From positions 1 through 11,073 of the forward strand of contig CAZBQE010000032.1 of the NCBI GenBank assembly GCA_964494005.1: 11,073 bases of DNA. Reading direction: 5' to 3'. A program made the position numbers and the translations under genes. Of the stretch, positions 1 to 7,408 are shown piece by piece. Each line of letters opens with the position of its first letter. Position 1 is the first letter of the stretch. This DNA comes from CAJBLF01 sp964494005 (GTDB taxonomy: Bacteria; Patescibacteriota; Gracilibacteria; Absconditabacterales; Absconditicoccaceae). The notes below the pieces were generated by a model. That model had not been told where the DNA came from, did no database searches, and saw nothing but the letters and a program-made list of their open reading frames with translations.

Positions 1-146
1 ACATATTCTGCAACTTCAGCGTCAGACATAACTTCTGCTAATTTCTTTTGCTGTTGTTCAGTAATAAGATTTTTTTTCTTAATATCCTTGAGCGTCGCTC
101 AATTCTCTCTAATAATATCTTGTGTTTTTTTGATCTGATTGGCCAT
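1..146 (-). CDS. Hypothetical protein, N-terminal 48 residues only (partial)
   Basis: The leftward frame starts at ATG (146-144) and runs off the left edge of the window. It begins MANQIKKTQDIIRENG and stays open through one in-frame TGA at codon 16, read as Gly. The visible part is rich in Lys, Gln and Glu and looks helical and soluble; it has no signal peptide or membrane segment. I do not recognise a family. Support for a real gene is mainly the promoter just upstream: a TTGACA box and a TATAAT box 16 bp apart, placed to give a leader of roughly 28 nt. There is no Shine-Dalgarno sequence, like nearly all genes here. Function cannot be inferred from this fragment. Confidence 0.6.
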
Positions 147-180
147 AAGAATAAAAGTAATGAAGTAAAGTTATGTAGTA

Positions 181-208
181 ATTATAGTCAGAAATATTTT
201 TTTGTCAA
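181..208 (-). promoter_or_regulatory. Consensus sigma70-type promoter for the leftward gene at 1-146
   Basis: On the minus strand TTGACA (complement of 203-208) is followed after 16 bp by TATAAT (complement of 181-186). Both hexamers match the bacterial consensus exactly. Transcription would start near 174, about 28 nt before the ATG at 146. The remainder of the divergent region up to 356 is AT-rich, with homopolymer T runs and a TTGACT at 267-272 that could serve hicB, but I found no convincing matching -10 for it. Confidence 0.75.
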
Positions 209-356
209 ATTTTGATGATGTATTTTTTTTTAGAGCACCGATATATGATTTTATCATAATTATTTATTGACTTATTTCAAGAGTAATTAGAAAAATAGAT
301 TGAAAATGACGAAAAAATCTCTATACTCTCTCTGTTTATCTATTCACCTACTTTCC

Positions 357-587
357 ATGGAGATAGCTATCACCACAGAAAAAAAATGATTTAGTGCGCA
401 TATACCACAACTCCAGATCAGTACTGAAGGAGAAAATTTTGATGAATTATTAAAAAATATCCAAGAAGCATTAGAATTTTATTATGAAGAAGAAAAAAAT
501 TACAATAAGAATCTCCTCAAGAACGGAAAAATCTATTTTAACATGGAAAATTTTAAACATGCCGTTGACCATAAAATTGCTGCATAA
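357..587 (+). CDS. hicB: HicB-family antitoxin
   Basis: The 76-residue protein has the HicB N-terminal pattern: a short beta strand (MEIAITTEKKGFSAHIPQL), then 'ISTEGENFDELLKNIQEALEFYYEE', the helix that usually follows the G-x-T-x-E-E-A-L-x-N-L/I motif. HicB proteins neutralise the HicA mRNA interferase by direct binding. Gly11 is encoded by TGA (387-389), where many HicB proteins have Gly before the second strand. This is the short form: only the partial RNase H-like fold fits in 76 residues, and no C-terminal DNA-binding helix-turn-helix is visible. An in-frame ATG at 306 would add 17 hydrophobic residues that do not fit the family, so 357 is preferred. The gene overlaps hicA by 29 nt in another frame, as expected for a toxin-antitoxin pair in the hicBA order. 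Confidence 0.8.
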
Positions 588-786
588 TATATTATCTGAT
601 TTTGGATATATCATCGTTTCACAGAAATGAAGCCATATCAAATATAGAAAAGACAATGCCACTATCATGGCACCAAATCATAAGGAACTGAAAACATAAA
701 CAGGATCGACTATCCTCAAAGATATTTGTAATCAAAATTCTCTTTCCTATCAAGAACTCATCAAAAAATATCAGATCAAACTATAA
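559..786 (+). pseudogene. hicA: HicA-family toxin gene, interrupted by an in-frame TAA
   Basis: The frame starts at ATG 559, inside the end of hicB, and reads MPLTIKLLHNILSDFGYIIV, then QKGSHIKYRKDNATIMAPNH and KELKT. It is then cut by TAA at 697-699 (codon 47). The same frame continues TGSTILKDICNQNSLSYQEL and more, ending at TAA 784-786. HicA is a small dsRBD-like mRNA interferase. The G-S-H motif with catalytic His26 is present, its Gly24 coded by TGA (628-630). The downstream part still matches the HicA C-terminal 'KxGTLxSILKQ' helix, with the TAA exactly at its conserved Gly. A single TGA-to-TAA change would explain the break. The 46-residue product lacks the C-terminal helix and is probably inactive. 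A sequencing error or a truncated form that still works cannot be ruled out. Confidence 0.78.
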
Positions 787-814
787 TCCACTTGAAAAGC
801 TATCCGAAAACGCT

Positions 815-851
815 ATCCTATACTAGGATAATAAGATTATCCTATTTTTTT
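815..851 (+). terminator. Intrinsic terminator with alternative upstream hairpin, between hicBA and nusA
   Basis: A perfect 9-bp stem, TAGGATAAT (824-832) and ATTATCCTA (836-844) around a 3-nt AAG loop, is followed by seven T (845-851): a standard Rho-independent terminator for hicBA. The left arm can instead pair with ATCCTA at 815-820, and a similar ATCC block lies at 802-805, so a competing hairpin would remove the terminator. It ends only 17 nt before the nusA start codon. Confidence 0.7.
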
Positions 852-868
852 ATTACTACAAAAAAACT

Positions 869-1897
869 ATGAGATTAGATGGGAAAAGCATCCAAACCGC
901 AATTATGGCGCTTGTCGATGATTATAAATTTGATCCGTATCAAGTACTTGAGATCGTAAAAGCTGGTATCAAATCTGGATTCAAAAAAGATTTCCCTCAG
1001 TACAAAAAATCTGAGATTTTGGTAAATATCGAAAATGACGGAACCGTTACTATCTATAGAGAGTTAGAAGTAACCGAAGAAGTGGAAGACGATGAAATAC
1101 AAATTACCCTGGCTGATGCGAAAAAAATCAGAAAAGACGTAACTATGGGAGAAAAACTTCTGATTGATGTTACGCCTGAGAGTCTTGAACTTTCTAGGAT
1201 TGCTGCACAATCAGCCGCGCAAACCATCAAACAAAGCTTAAAAGGAATAGAGAGAGAAAGATTTTATGAAAAATTCCAAAATAAACAGGGAGAATTATTG
1301 AAAGCAAAAGTCGTCAGAGTTCATGCTGACAGTGTTATTCTCGATATCGAAGGAACTGCAGTAGTCTTGCAACCAGACGGACAGATACCAAACAGAATAT
1401 ATGAACCAGGTGAAGAAATTTTCGTGCTTTTGAAACAAATATCCAAAGGACAATGAGGAATTATTTTGGAAATAACACAATCAACGACTGAATATATCGA
1501 AGCGATTTTGAGAAAAATCGTACCAGAACTCGAAGAAGGAATAATTTGAATAGAAAAAATTGTAAGAATCCCTGGAAGAAGAACCAAAATCATCGTATAT
1601 TCCAACGAAGAAAAAGTGGATCCTGTAGGAGTAATGGTCGGAAGCAAAGGAGACAGAATCAATACCGTGTTATCATTGTTGGATGGAGAAAAAGTGGACT
1701 TCATCGAAGATACCGAAGATCCCATCCAACTCATCAAAAACTGTTTGAAACCAGCACAGATCAATAGCGTAGAACTTTTGGAAAATAGAGCTATCGTAAT
1801 GATGGACGAAAGTCAAAAAGCACTCGCTATTGGTAAATGAGCTTCTAATGTAAAGTTAGCTACACAGCTTACTGGATATCAAATAGAGATTAGATAG
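869..1897 (+). CDS. nusA: Transcription termination/antitermination factor NusA
   Basis: NusA binds RNA polymerase and nascent RNA and controls pausing, termination and antitermination. The 342-residue protein has the family order: N-terminal RNAP-binding domain (about 1-130, including the RIAAQSAAQTIKQ helix), S1 domain (about 133-200), KH1 (about 205-275, GSKG loop) and KH2 (about 280-342, ending AIGKGASNVKLATQLTGYQI). The length suits NusA without the C-terminal acidic repeats of E. coli. TGA codons at 196, 227 and 324 (1454, 1547, 1838) are read as Gly; the third lies in the KH2 GxxG loop, where many NusA proteins have GKGG. The last Gly of that loop is Ala here. There is no Shine-Dalgarno sequence. 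The hairpin leader just upstream may allow readthrough control. Confidence 0.96.
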
Positions 1898-1902
1898 AAG
1901 AC

Positions 1903-1926
1903 AAAAGCCCTGCAGTACTGCAGGGC
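1903..1926 (-). terminator. Leftward terminator for mutL, copy 1 of a repeated element
   Basis: A perfect 20-bp palindrome (1907-1926; arms GCCCTGCAG and CTGCAGGGC) is followed, reading leftward, by TTTTGTCTT (complement of AAAA 1903-1906 and onward). There is no T run on its right side, so it suits leftward transcripts leaving mutL. Positions 1901-1917 are identical over 17 nt to 8008-8024, where the element also sits between two convergent genes. Confidence 0.6.
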
Positions 1927-1956
1927 GACAAATATTGATTAATAATGGATGAAAGG

Positions 1957-1978
1957 TAGCTGTGATGCAGCTATTTTT
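1957..1978 (+). terminator. Intrinsic terminator of nusA
   Basis: TAGCTG (1957-1962) pairs with CAGCTA (1968-1973) around a 5-nt loop. The stem extends by A-U and G-U pairs into the flanking AAAGG and TTTTT, and the T run 1974-1978 follows. It lies 60 nt after the nusA stop codon, in the 143-bp region shared with the convergent mutL. Confidence 0.65.
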
Positions 1979-2025
1979 ATTAATTTTTCGTCTACTGTTG
2001 AGCAATTTTATTTGTCTATTTTTTC

Positions 2026-2040
2026 GCGATCTCTGATCGC
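2026..2040. repeat. Perfect inverted repeat touching the mutL stop codon
   Basis: GCGATC (2026-2031) and GATCGC (2035-2040) flank TCT and lie directly against the mutL stop. In the leftward RNA an A run, not a U run, follows, so this is not a standard terminator. A weaker relative (8053-8068, CGATT and AATCG arms, again with an A run on the leftward side) lies 19 nt beyond the next leftward stop codon at 8088. Confidence 0.4.
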
Positions 2041-3765
2041 CTATCTATCAAAAAACTTATCAATATCACCTTTCGGCGTCTTAATGAAAAATGGTCTACC
2101 ATGCTGACAAACAAAAAGACCTTGAATTACTTGTAATCATTCTTTTACAAGATTCGTCATCTCCGGCAAAGAGAGCCTATCCCCTGCTTTGATAGAAACC
2201 TTGCAGGCGTGGGTAGCGAATATTTTATCCAAAATACAATCAAAATTGATTTCATCTAAATAGAGCATATGATTGAAGATTTTTTCCATATCGATTTTGT
2301 AAACAGAAAAGACTTGCGGGACAGAATAAATAGCAATTTTGGTCTCTCCGATCATTGAGGTATCGAATCCCAACGTATTGATCTGGTCCAATTTTTGATC
2401 CAAATCAGGTATATTGGTTATTTCTATTGTAATGGGTTGTAATAAAATTTCTGATTGCTGACCTTCTTTGACGCCCTTCCTTATTTTATCGAACAATATC
2501 CTTTCTGCTAAGGCATGCTGATCAATGTAGAACAATGAATCTGCTGATTCTACTAAAATGTAGGAATTCCGTAATTGCCCGATGACCTTGTACTCTCCTA
2601 TTTCCTTGTCTCGTAATTGTTCTTGTTCCGCTTGTTCAAACATCGTCGCTTGTGTGACATTCGATTGCGAAACGGTAGCGAAATCATTTACACCAAACAT
2701 CGAATTCTGCTCAGTTGTTACCGTCGGCGCTGTAGACATTTCAAGTCTAGAAAATTGCTGACTGATTGTAGAAACTCTATGTTCTCCCAAAGCTTTCTGA
2801 ACATTTGAATAAATAACATCATAGACCTTTCTGGAATCCGCGAACTTCACTTCCAGCTTTCTCGGATGTACGTTTACATCGACAAAATTCGGTTTTGCAT
2901 CAATCATCAATATTGCGAGTGGATATTCTCCCGGTGCCACTTGCCTATAATACGCATCCATCAATGCTTTTCTGATAACTTTATCCTGAACTGGTCTTTT
3001 GTTGACATAAATCTTGATATTCTCCGCTGATCAAAACAATAATTGTGAATTTCCTACAATACCGTAAAGCGACAATTCCTCTGCGGTATGTTCCAATTCC
3101 TTGATATGCGGTGATCGATCTTTTTTATGGATATCTTGTAATCTCTCCAAAAGTGCTTCTCTTGGTTGAAGATCAAAGATAATTTTTCCGTTTTTTTTGA
3201 ATATAAAATGCTTATCTGGATGCATCAACGCAATATCTACGATATAATTGTAGCAATAAAAAAATTCTGTCTGTGCATGTTTGAGAAATTTTTGTCTTGC
3301 CGGCACGTTGTAAAAAAGATCTTCAATAGTAACTATAGTACCATGATCAAAACCGACCGGTTGATGAGTGATAATCGGATCTATACCCAATTTAGTTATT
3401 TTGGTCCCTATTTCGCTATATTCGGTCTTGGAAATAACGGTCGTCTTACTAACTTCAGCGATACTTGCCAAAGCTTCACCACGGAATCCGTAACTCATTA
3501 GATTGAATAAATCCTGCTCGCCATAAATTTTACTTGTCGCATATCTTTCAAATAACAATTCCATATCTGACAACTCAATTCCCGAACCATCGTCTTCTAC
3601 GCTGATCAAACTTTTCCCGCCATCGTGAATATCGACGATAATATTTGTTGCTCATGCATCCAAACTATTTTCTACCAATTCCTTCAAAATAGAGGCTGGT
3701 CTTTCGACGATTTCCCCTGCTTTGAGTCTATTGATAAGATATTCCGGTAATCTACGGATAGCCAT
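2041..3765 (-). CDS. mutL: DNA mismatch repair protein MutL, endonuclease type
   Basis: This 574-residue protein couples MutS mismatch recognition to strand nicking. It starts MAIRRLPEYLINRLKAGEIV, the usual MutL N-terminus. The GHKL ATPase motifs are in order: ELVENSLDAGA (motif I, Gly38 coded by TGA), VEDDGSGI (II), SYGFRGEALASI (III) and LFYNVPARQKFL (IV). The C-terminal half has the latent endonuclease signatures: DQHALAE from residue 415, ACKVSIKAG, and CQHGRP near the end. In the DQHA(x)2E(x)4E motif the last Glu is Asp, which is conservative. TGA codons at 38, 245 and 543 (3652, 3031, 2137) are read as Gly; with the standard code the gene would fall into four pieces. It is convergent with nusA and divergent from the gene at 4000. 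I see no Shine-Dalgarno sequence. Confidence 0.96.
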
Positions 3766-3891
3766 ACTAAAATGTAATTTTCAATATAAAATTTTCAATT
3801 TTCAAACATTTTTTATGAAAATTATATAATCAGTTTGTAATATTTTGGCTTGAATTTTCAACTGAGAATAGCAATACTTCACATATAGCGA

Positions 3892-3967
3892 AAAGCAGAA
3901 AGCTCAAAGCATAAAGTTGCTTATTAGCAAAAATACAGCTTTAAACTTAATGCTTTAAACCTTAAGC
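3892..3967. repeat. Short tandem repeats forming two complementary arms
   Basis: The left part is four 7-nt units, AAAGCAG, AAAGCTC, AAAGCAT and AAAGTTG (3892-3919). The right part has GCTTTAAAC twice, 14 nt apart (3938-3946 and 3952-3960). The arms are complementary: AAAGCATAAAGTT (3906-3918) pairs with the segment at 3943-3956 with one internal mismatch. The element fills the space before the start codon at 4000 in the 234-bp region between mutL and that gene. The rest of the region is AT-rich, with several AATTTTCA words and a palindromic ATTATATAAT (3821-3830) that could supply -10 boxes on both strands. Confidence 0.5.
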
Positions 3968-3999
3968 TAATTCCGTTTTTCAATCTTCCCTCATTGTTT

Positions 4000-4416
4000 A
4001 TGGAGAAAATCTACGCCTTACTCAGAAAATACCCCAATCGTATCAAATACGGGCTTTTGATCCTGGATCTTTTTGCAATGGTGTTTGCTATTAGGACCTA
4101 TATGAATTATGTTTCTATCGAAACCGCTATCGAAACTGCTAGTCTAGAACAACAAATCAAAAGTGATGAACTTGCTTTTACCCAAAATTTTCTCATTCCC
4201 TACGAACAATCAGAATATGCTAAATATTTTATCCAACACGAAAATAATATGCTCCTGAGTAGAGAATATATCATCAAATTCGAGGAAATGTATCAAAAAC
4301 AGGAAATCACTACAGGAAACAACATAGACCCATATATGGAATACGAAGACAAAACTATCAGAACACCTGAAGAATCATGGAAAAGGTTTATCACAGACAA
4401 AATCAAAAAGAGTTAA
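4000..4416 (+). CDS. Hypothetical single-pass membrane protein
   Basis: The 138-residue protein is not recognised. A short basic N-terminus (MEKIYALLRKYPNRIKYG) is followed by one hydrophobic helix at about residues 17-35 (LLILDLFAMVFAIRTYM). A Glu- and Gln-rich stretch follows that could form a coiled coil (about 40-62), then a charged, Tyr-rich, soluble C-terminal part. Positive charge before the helix suggests the N-terminus is inside and the C-terminal part is outside the membrane. ATG 4000 is preferred; a TTG two codons upstream is also in frame. There is no in-frame TGA and no Shine-Dalgarno sequence. It precedes the FKBP lipoprotein gene by 80 nt in the same direction, but a promoter lies between them, so an operon is not certain. 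It may belong to a family confined to this phylum. Confidence 0.75.
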   Translation: MEKIYALLRKYPNRIKYGLLILDLFAMVFAIRTYMNYVSIETAIETASLEQQIKSDELAFTQNFLIPYEQSEYAKYFIQHENNMLLSREYIIKFEEMYQKQEITTGNNIDPYMEYEDKTIRTPEESWKRFITDKIKKS

Positions 4417-4422
4417 TTCAAT

Positions 4423-4450
4423 TTGCATTACCCGTATATATGCTTAATAT
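4423..4450 (+). promoter_or_regulatory. Putative promoter of the FKBP lipoprotein gene
   Basis: TTGCAT (4423-4428) and TAATAT (4445-4450) are 16 bp apart, with a TG two bases before the -10 region (4441-4442). Transcription would start near 4457, about 40 nt before the ATG at 4497, inside the inverted repeat at 4450-4466. No Shine-Dalgarno sequence follows. Confidence 0.5.
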
Positions 4451-4479
4451 ACAGTATATTACTGTAAAATTCTTTTACA
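4450..4479. promoter_or_regulatory. Two overlapping inverted repeats (operator or leader switch candidate)
   Basis: TACAGTA (4450-4456) is inverted as TACTGTA (4460-4466), and TGTAAAA (4463-4469) is inverted as TTTTACA (4473-4479). The middle arm is shared, so only one pairing can form at a time. The repeats sit at the predicted transcription start of the FKBP gene. A repressor site and an RNA switch are both possible; nothing here decides between them. Confidence 0.45.
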
Positions 4480-4496
4480 CTTTATCGCGTAATATC

Positions 4497-5003
4497 ATGA
4501 AAAAAATCATTGCTTTCCTTATCGTTGCATGACTCTCATTTTCTTTTCTCTCATGATGCGGAACTAAAGACAAAGTACAATTGGGAGATACTATTTCCAT
4601 TATCTATACTGCAACATTCTCCGACGGAACAATATTCGATGAAAATAATGAAAAAACACCTTTGATGTTTACTGTTGGTTCATGACAGGTTATCCAAGGA
4701 ATCGATAAAGCGGTTGTAGGTATGAAAGTAGGCAAGAAAAAAAATATAACTATCGAACCAACACAAGGATATGGGAGTCTGTACAATGAAGCAGCAATCC
4801 AAAAAGTAGGAAAACTCATTTTCGACAAAATCGGCATCACCCCTGAAATTGGGAACGTAGAAAAACTCGATCAAATCGAAGGAATTATCAGAAATATCGA
4901 GACCGATGAATATAGTAATGAAGTTGTGCTCTTTGATATCAATCCAAGACAGACACGAGATACGCTTACGTATAAGATCACATTGATTGCAAAACAAGAG
5001 TAA
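4497..5003 (+). CDS. FKBP-type peptidyl-prolyl cis-trans isomerase, lipoprotein
   Basis: The protein catalyses cis-trans isomerisation of X-Pro bonds, here probably on the outer face of the membrane. The 168-residue precursor starts MKKIIAFLIVAGLSFSFLSG, a lipoprotein signal with lipobox LSGC and Cys21 as the acylated residue. The FKBP domain follows: QLGDTISIIYTATFSDGTIF, FTVGSGQVIQGIDKAVVGMK and GKKKNITIEPTQGYG. It resembles the SlyD-like subclass, in which an inserted region replaces part of the FKBP fold (about residues 105-140). Glycines 12, 20 and 63 are coded by TGA; Gly20 is in the lipobox and Gly63 is in the conserved G-x-G-x-V-I loop. Annotated with the standard code, the signal peptide and lipobox would be lost. 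The gene ends in tandem TAATAA. Confidence 0.93.
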
Positions 5004-5015
5004 TAAAACATCATG

Positions 5016-5058
5016 ATAGATGATAAATTTTTTTCATTATTTGTCATTTATCATCTAT
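5016..5058. repeat. 13-bp inverted repeat after the FKBP gene
   Basis: ATAGATGATAAAT (5016-5028) is perfectly inverted at 5046-5058 across a T-rich 17-nt loop; TTTATCAT recurs at 5061-5068. It fills most of the 76-bp gap between the FKBP stop and the next start codon. No T run follows directly (a TTTTT begins at 5071), so it is at best an atypical terminator. Its position argues that coding does not begin at the upstream ATG 5020. Confidence 0.5.
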
Positions 5059-5079
5059 AATTTATCATTGTTTTTATAT

Positions 5080-7284
5080 ATGCAGTTATTTAAAAGAGTT
5101 CTGCTTTCTTTGTTTCCTGACGAAATTGTCGCGCAGACCATAAACCCTGCAAGTATGTTTATTTCGTTTATCTCGGCGAAAGAATTTTTTTCTGTCATCA
5201 ATAGAAAAATCGTAGAAAATTATAAACTCAATCTTTTTGATGTAACCCTCGATCCCTTTGAATTCAAAATAGGATTCGGTGAAAAAAATATGTTTAAACC
5301 AAAAGAGATAGATAGTTATTATAGCTACTGTGCAACCGCTAATCTCAATGGCTATAGATTTTTTTCACCAGCAAACATCTCCAATAACTTAGCATTAGTT
5401 GTCGCACTCTATATAAAAGATATCTTCAGAAATTATCCATCAGAATATTATTTGAATTTTCTCTATACAACATTTCTCCTAAGTTTTGTCTTTCTTGCAA
5501 GAATCAAAATTTTCCCGCATAAGGATAGAGAACAGAATTATAACCGATTTATCGAAGTAATGTTTTCTTTTTATACATTCGTCTTCCAACAAACGGGGAA
5601 AAAAATAGATCCTACTATCATTACTTCGCTCAAAAAAAGCCTTCTCAATCACATAGAACTCTTTCTTATGCTTTTTGCTGTATATAAAAATTTTAATACT
5701 ATTTTTACCCATCCGAACACCAATGATCAGGATATTTATTCACGGCTCTTTTATGATGAGCTCAAAGGTGACGCCAAAACTATCTATGCAGAATTTATAG
5801 CAAACCATAAAGAATATACCAACAATACTCATTTCTCTTCGATAGAAACTAAAATCATGCAATCTGTTCTCCCTGCGGACATTCTCCTTAGATATCTCTT
5901 TTTGGATTCAGATATGTTCCTCATTACCAATACCGTCATCAGCAAAATATTCGACAAAAAAGTATTAGACATGTTCATCACGAGCTTCCGCAAAGATGAA
6001 AGTCAAATGGAATCGTTTTTGCTATATATCACGGATTACAGAAATTTCAAAAAAAATTTTTTTTCCGGTGTCCAGAAATACATCGTCACAACTTTTAGAG
6101 ATACTGACAAATATGGATGACCATCCAAAGAAGATCTCGACGATCTCATGTCCTCTATCGGTGAAGATGTAGAAAATATTGAAAGTTTCAAAATTCCGGA
6201 AAGGATCAAAAAAGAATCCAAAATGATGGAGAAAATACTAAATTTTTATATCACGCTCATCGGATGATCGTGGCTTTCTAGAGGAGATAGTTTTTTTCTA
6301 AGATTATTTAGAAAATGAATTATTCAAGATATCCATACTTATTACGATAAGCTTGAAGAAAAAAATTATACGCTTCTCTACTACGGTTCCCTCCTCTACC
6401 AATATGGAAAAAATGTTTTTTTCTACAAACATACCGCAGAAAATGTCAGAGCAGGAAAACAAAAATTTATGCTACCTATCTCTACAAAAATCAAAAATAT
6501 TTATTCCAACATCAGCTTACTTAAATCTTTTGATGATAGCGCTCTAGCTACCTTACTCCAAGATATCAATCCCAAAGATATCAGATTGTATATCAAAAAC
6601 AAAAAAATCATCGAACTTTTTAAATGATTGATGGGTAATGATATTTCGTTGATGATCAAAAGCACAGAAAAAAAATTCATAGAAATCGTCTATGATGATT
6701 TAGTTCATCTACTCGATAACAAAAAATTGCTTTCTATCCTTACACATCATTTAACGAAAGCAGATATTTATCATCTCAAAGAAAATATCTACAACCTAGA
6801 TTTCCGAGTAACTAAAAAGTTCTTCACAAATTTACATACAGAAAAAATTAATCTCAACCATAATTATTCTGATTTGGCACTGATGGGCATCTTCGCTACC
6901 ATCAGAGAAACGCTTTTCGGATTACTTATTTATCTCACCTATCTTAGAGATGAAGAATATATCAAAGAAAAAAATATACATACAGATTTTTTTATCACGC
7001 TTTGGCTCCAAGACATTCTTCATCTCGATGAATACTACCACAAAAAACTTATCACCATCATCAACGATCTCCAAGCTGATTTCAATGAAATTATCAAACA
7101 TCGAATCGAAATAGACGACAACAAGGAATATCTTAACTTAGCATTGAACAACCGAAAAAAATTTACTGGAACCAAAAGCATTGCAGAAATCAAAAAAATG
7201 ATTATCAGTGAAGATATCATCCGATTCAAATGATTTTTGAAAAATATCAGCTACTATAACAAAAGATTTCTGATGCCACAATAA
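5080..7284 (+). CDS. Large hypothetical protein, 734 residues
   Basis: I do not recognise this protein. It begins MQLFKRVLLSLFPDEIVAQT and stays in one frame for 2.2 kb, crossing five TGA codons (6118, 6265, 6316, 6625, 7231; residues 347, 396, 413, 516, 718) read as Gly, to a TAA at 7282. It is rich in Phe, Tyr, Ile and Lys and looks mostly helical. Hydrophobic stretches lie near residues 123-140 (YYLNFLYTTFLLSFVFLA) and in the last third (LALMGIFATIRETLFGLLIY). They could be buried helices or membrane segments; there is no signal peptide. ATG 5020 is also in frame, but its extra 20 codons coincide with an inverted repeat, so 5080 is preferred. It follows the FKBP lipoprotein gene by 76 bp with no clear terminator, so co-transcription is possible. 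The standard code would split it into several false ORFs. Confidence 0.85.
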
Positions 7285-7330
7285 TGCTCACAGCCTACTG
7301 CTTCGCAAATTAATAATTAAAAATTATAGT

Positions 7331-7361
7331 TTGCCAATCGAATATTCATTCGTTTTGGCAA
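7331..7361 (+). promoter_or_regulatory. Strong hairpin downstream of the 734-residue gene
   Basis: TTGCCAA (7331-7337) and CGAAT (7339-7343) pair with ATTCG (7348-7352) and TTGGCAA (7355-7361) around an ATTC loop: a 12-bp stem with one small internal bulge. No T run follows. It may be an RNA 3' end or a leader element of the micro-ORF region. ATATTCAT (7342-7349) could also pair with ATGAATAT (7385-7392), just before the Shine-Dalgarno sequence at 7400, giving a possible alternative fold. Confidence 0.5.
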
Positions 7362-7408
7362 CTACATATTCTTCAATTAAAAATATGAATATATTTTTAA
7401 AGGAGAAT

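Noticed and set aside
306..356. Upstream in-frame start at 306 for hicB
   Set aside because: The extra residues do not fit the HicB N-terminus; 357 gives the standard first strand. It cannot be excluded entirely.
1321..1764. 147-residue leftward ORF
   Set aside because: It is antisense to the S1 and KH domains of nusA.
869..1897. TGA as selenocysteine or tryptophan
   Set aside because: The residues at these sites are family glycines, TGG is used for Trp, and no SECIS-like element is needed for 30 sites in nine genes.
5020..5079. Upstream in-frame start at 5020 for the 734-residue protein
   Set aside because: The added 20 codons coincide with a 13-bp inverted repeat typical of intergenic DNA.
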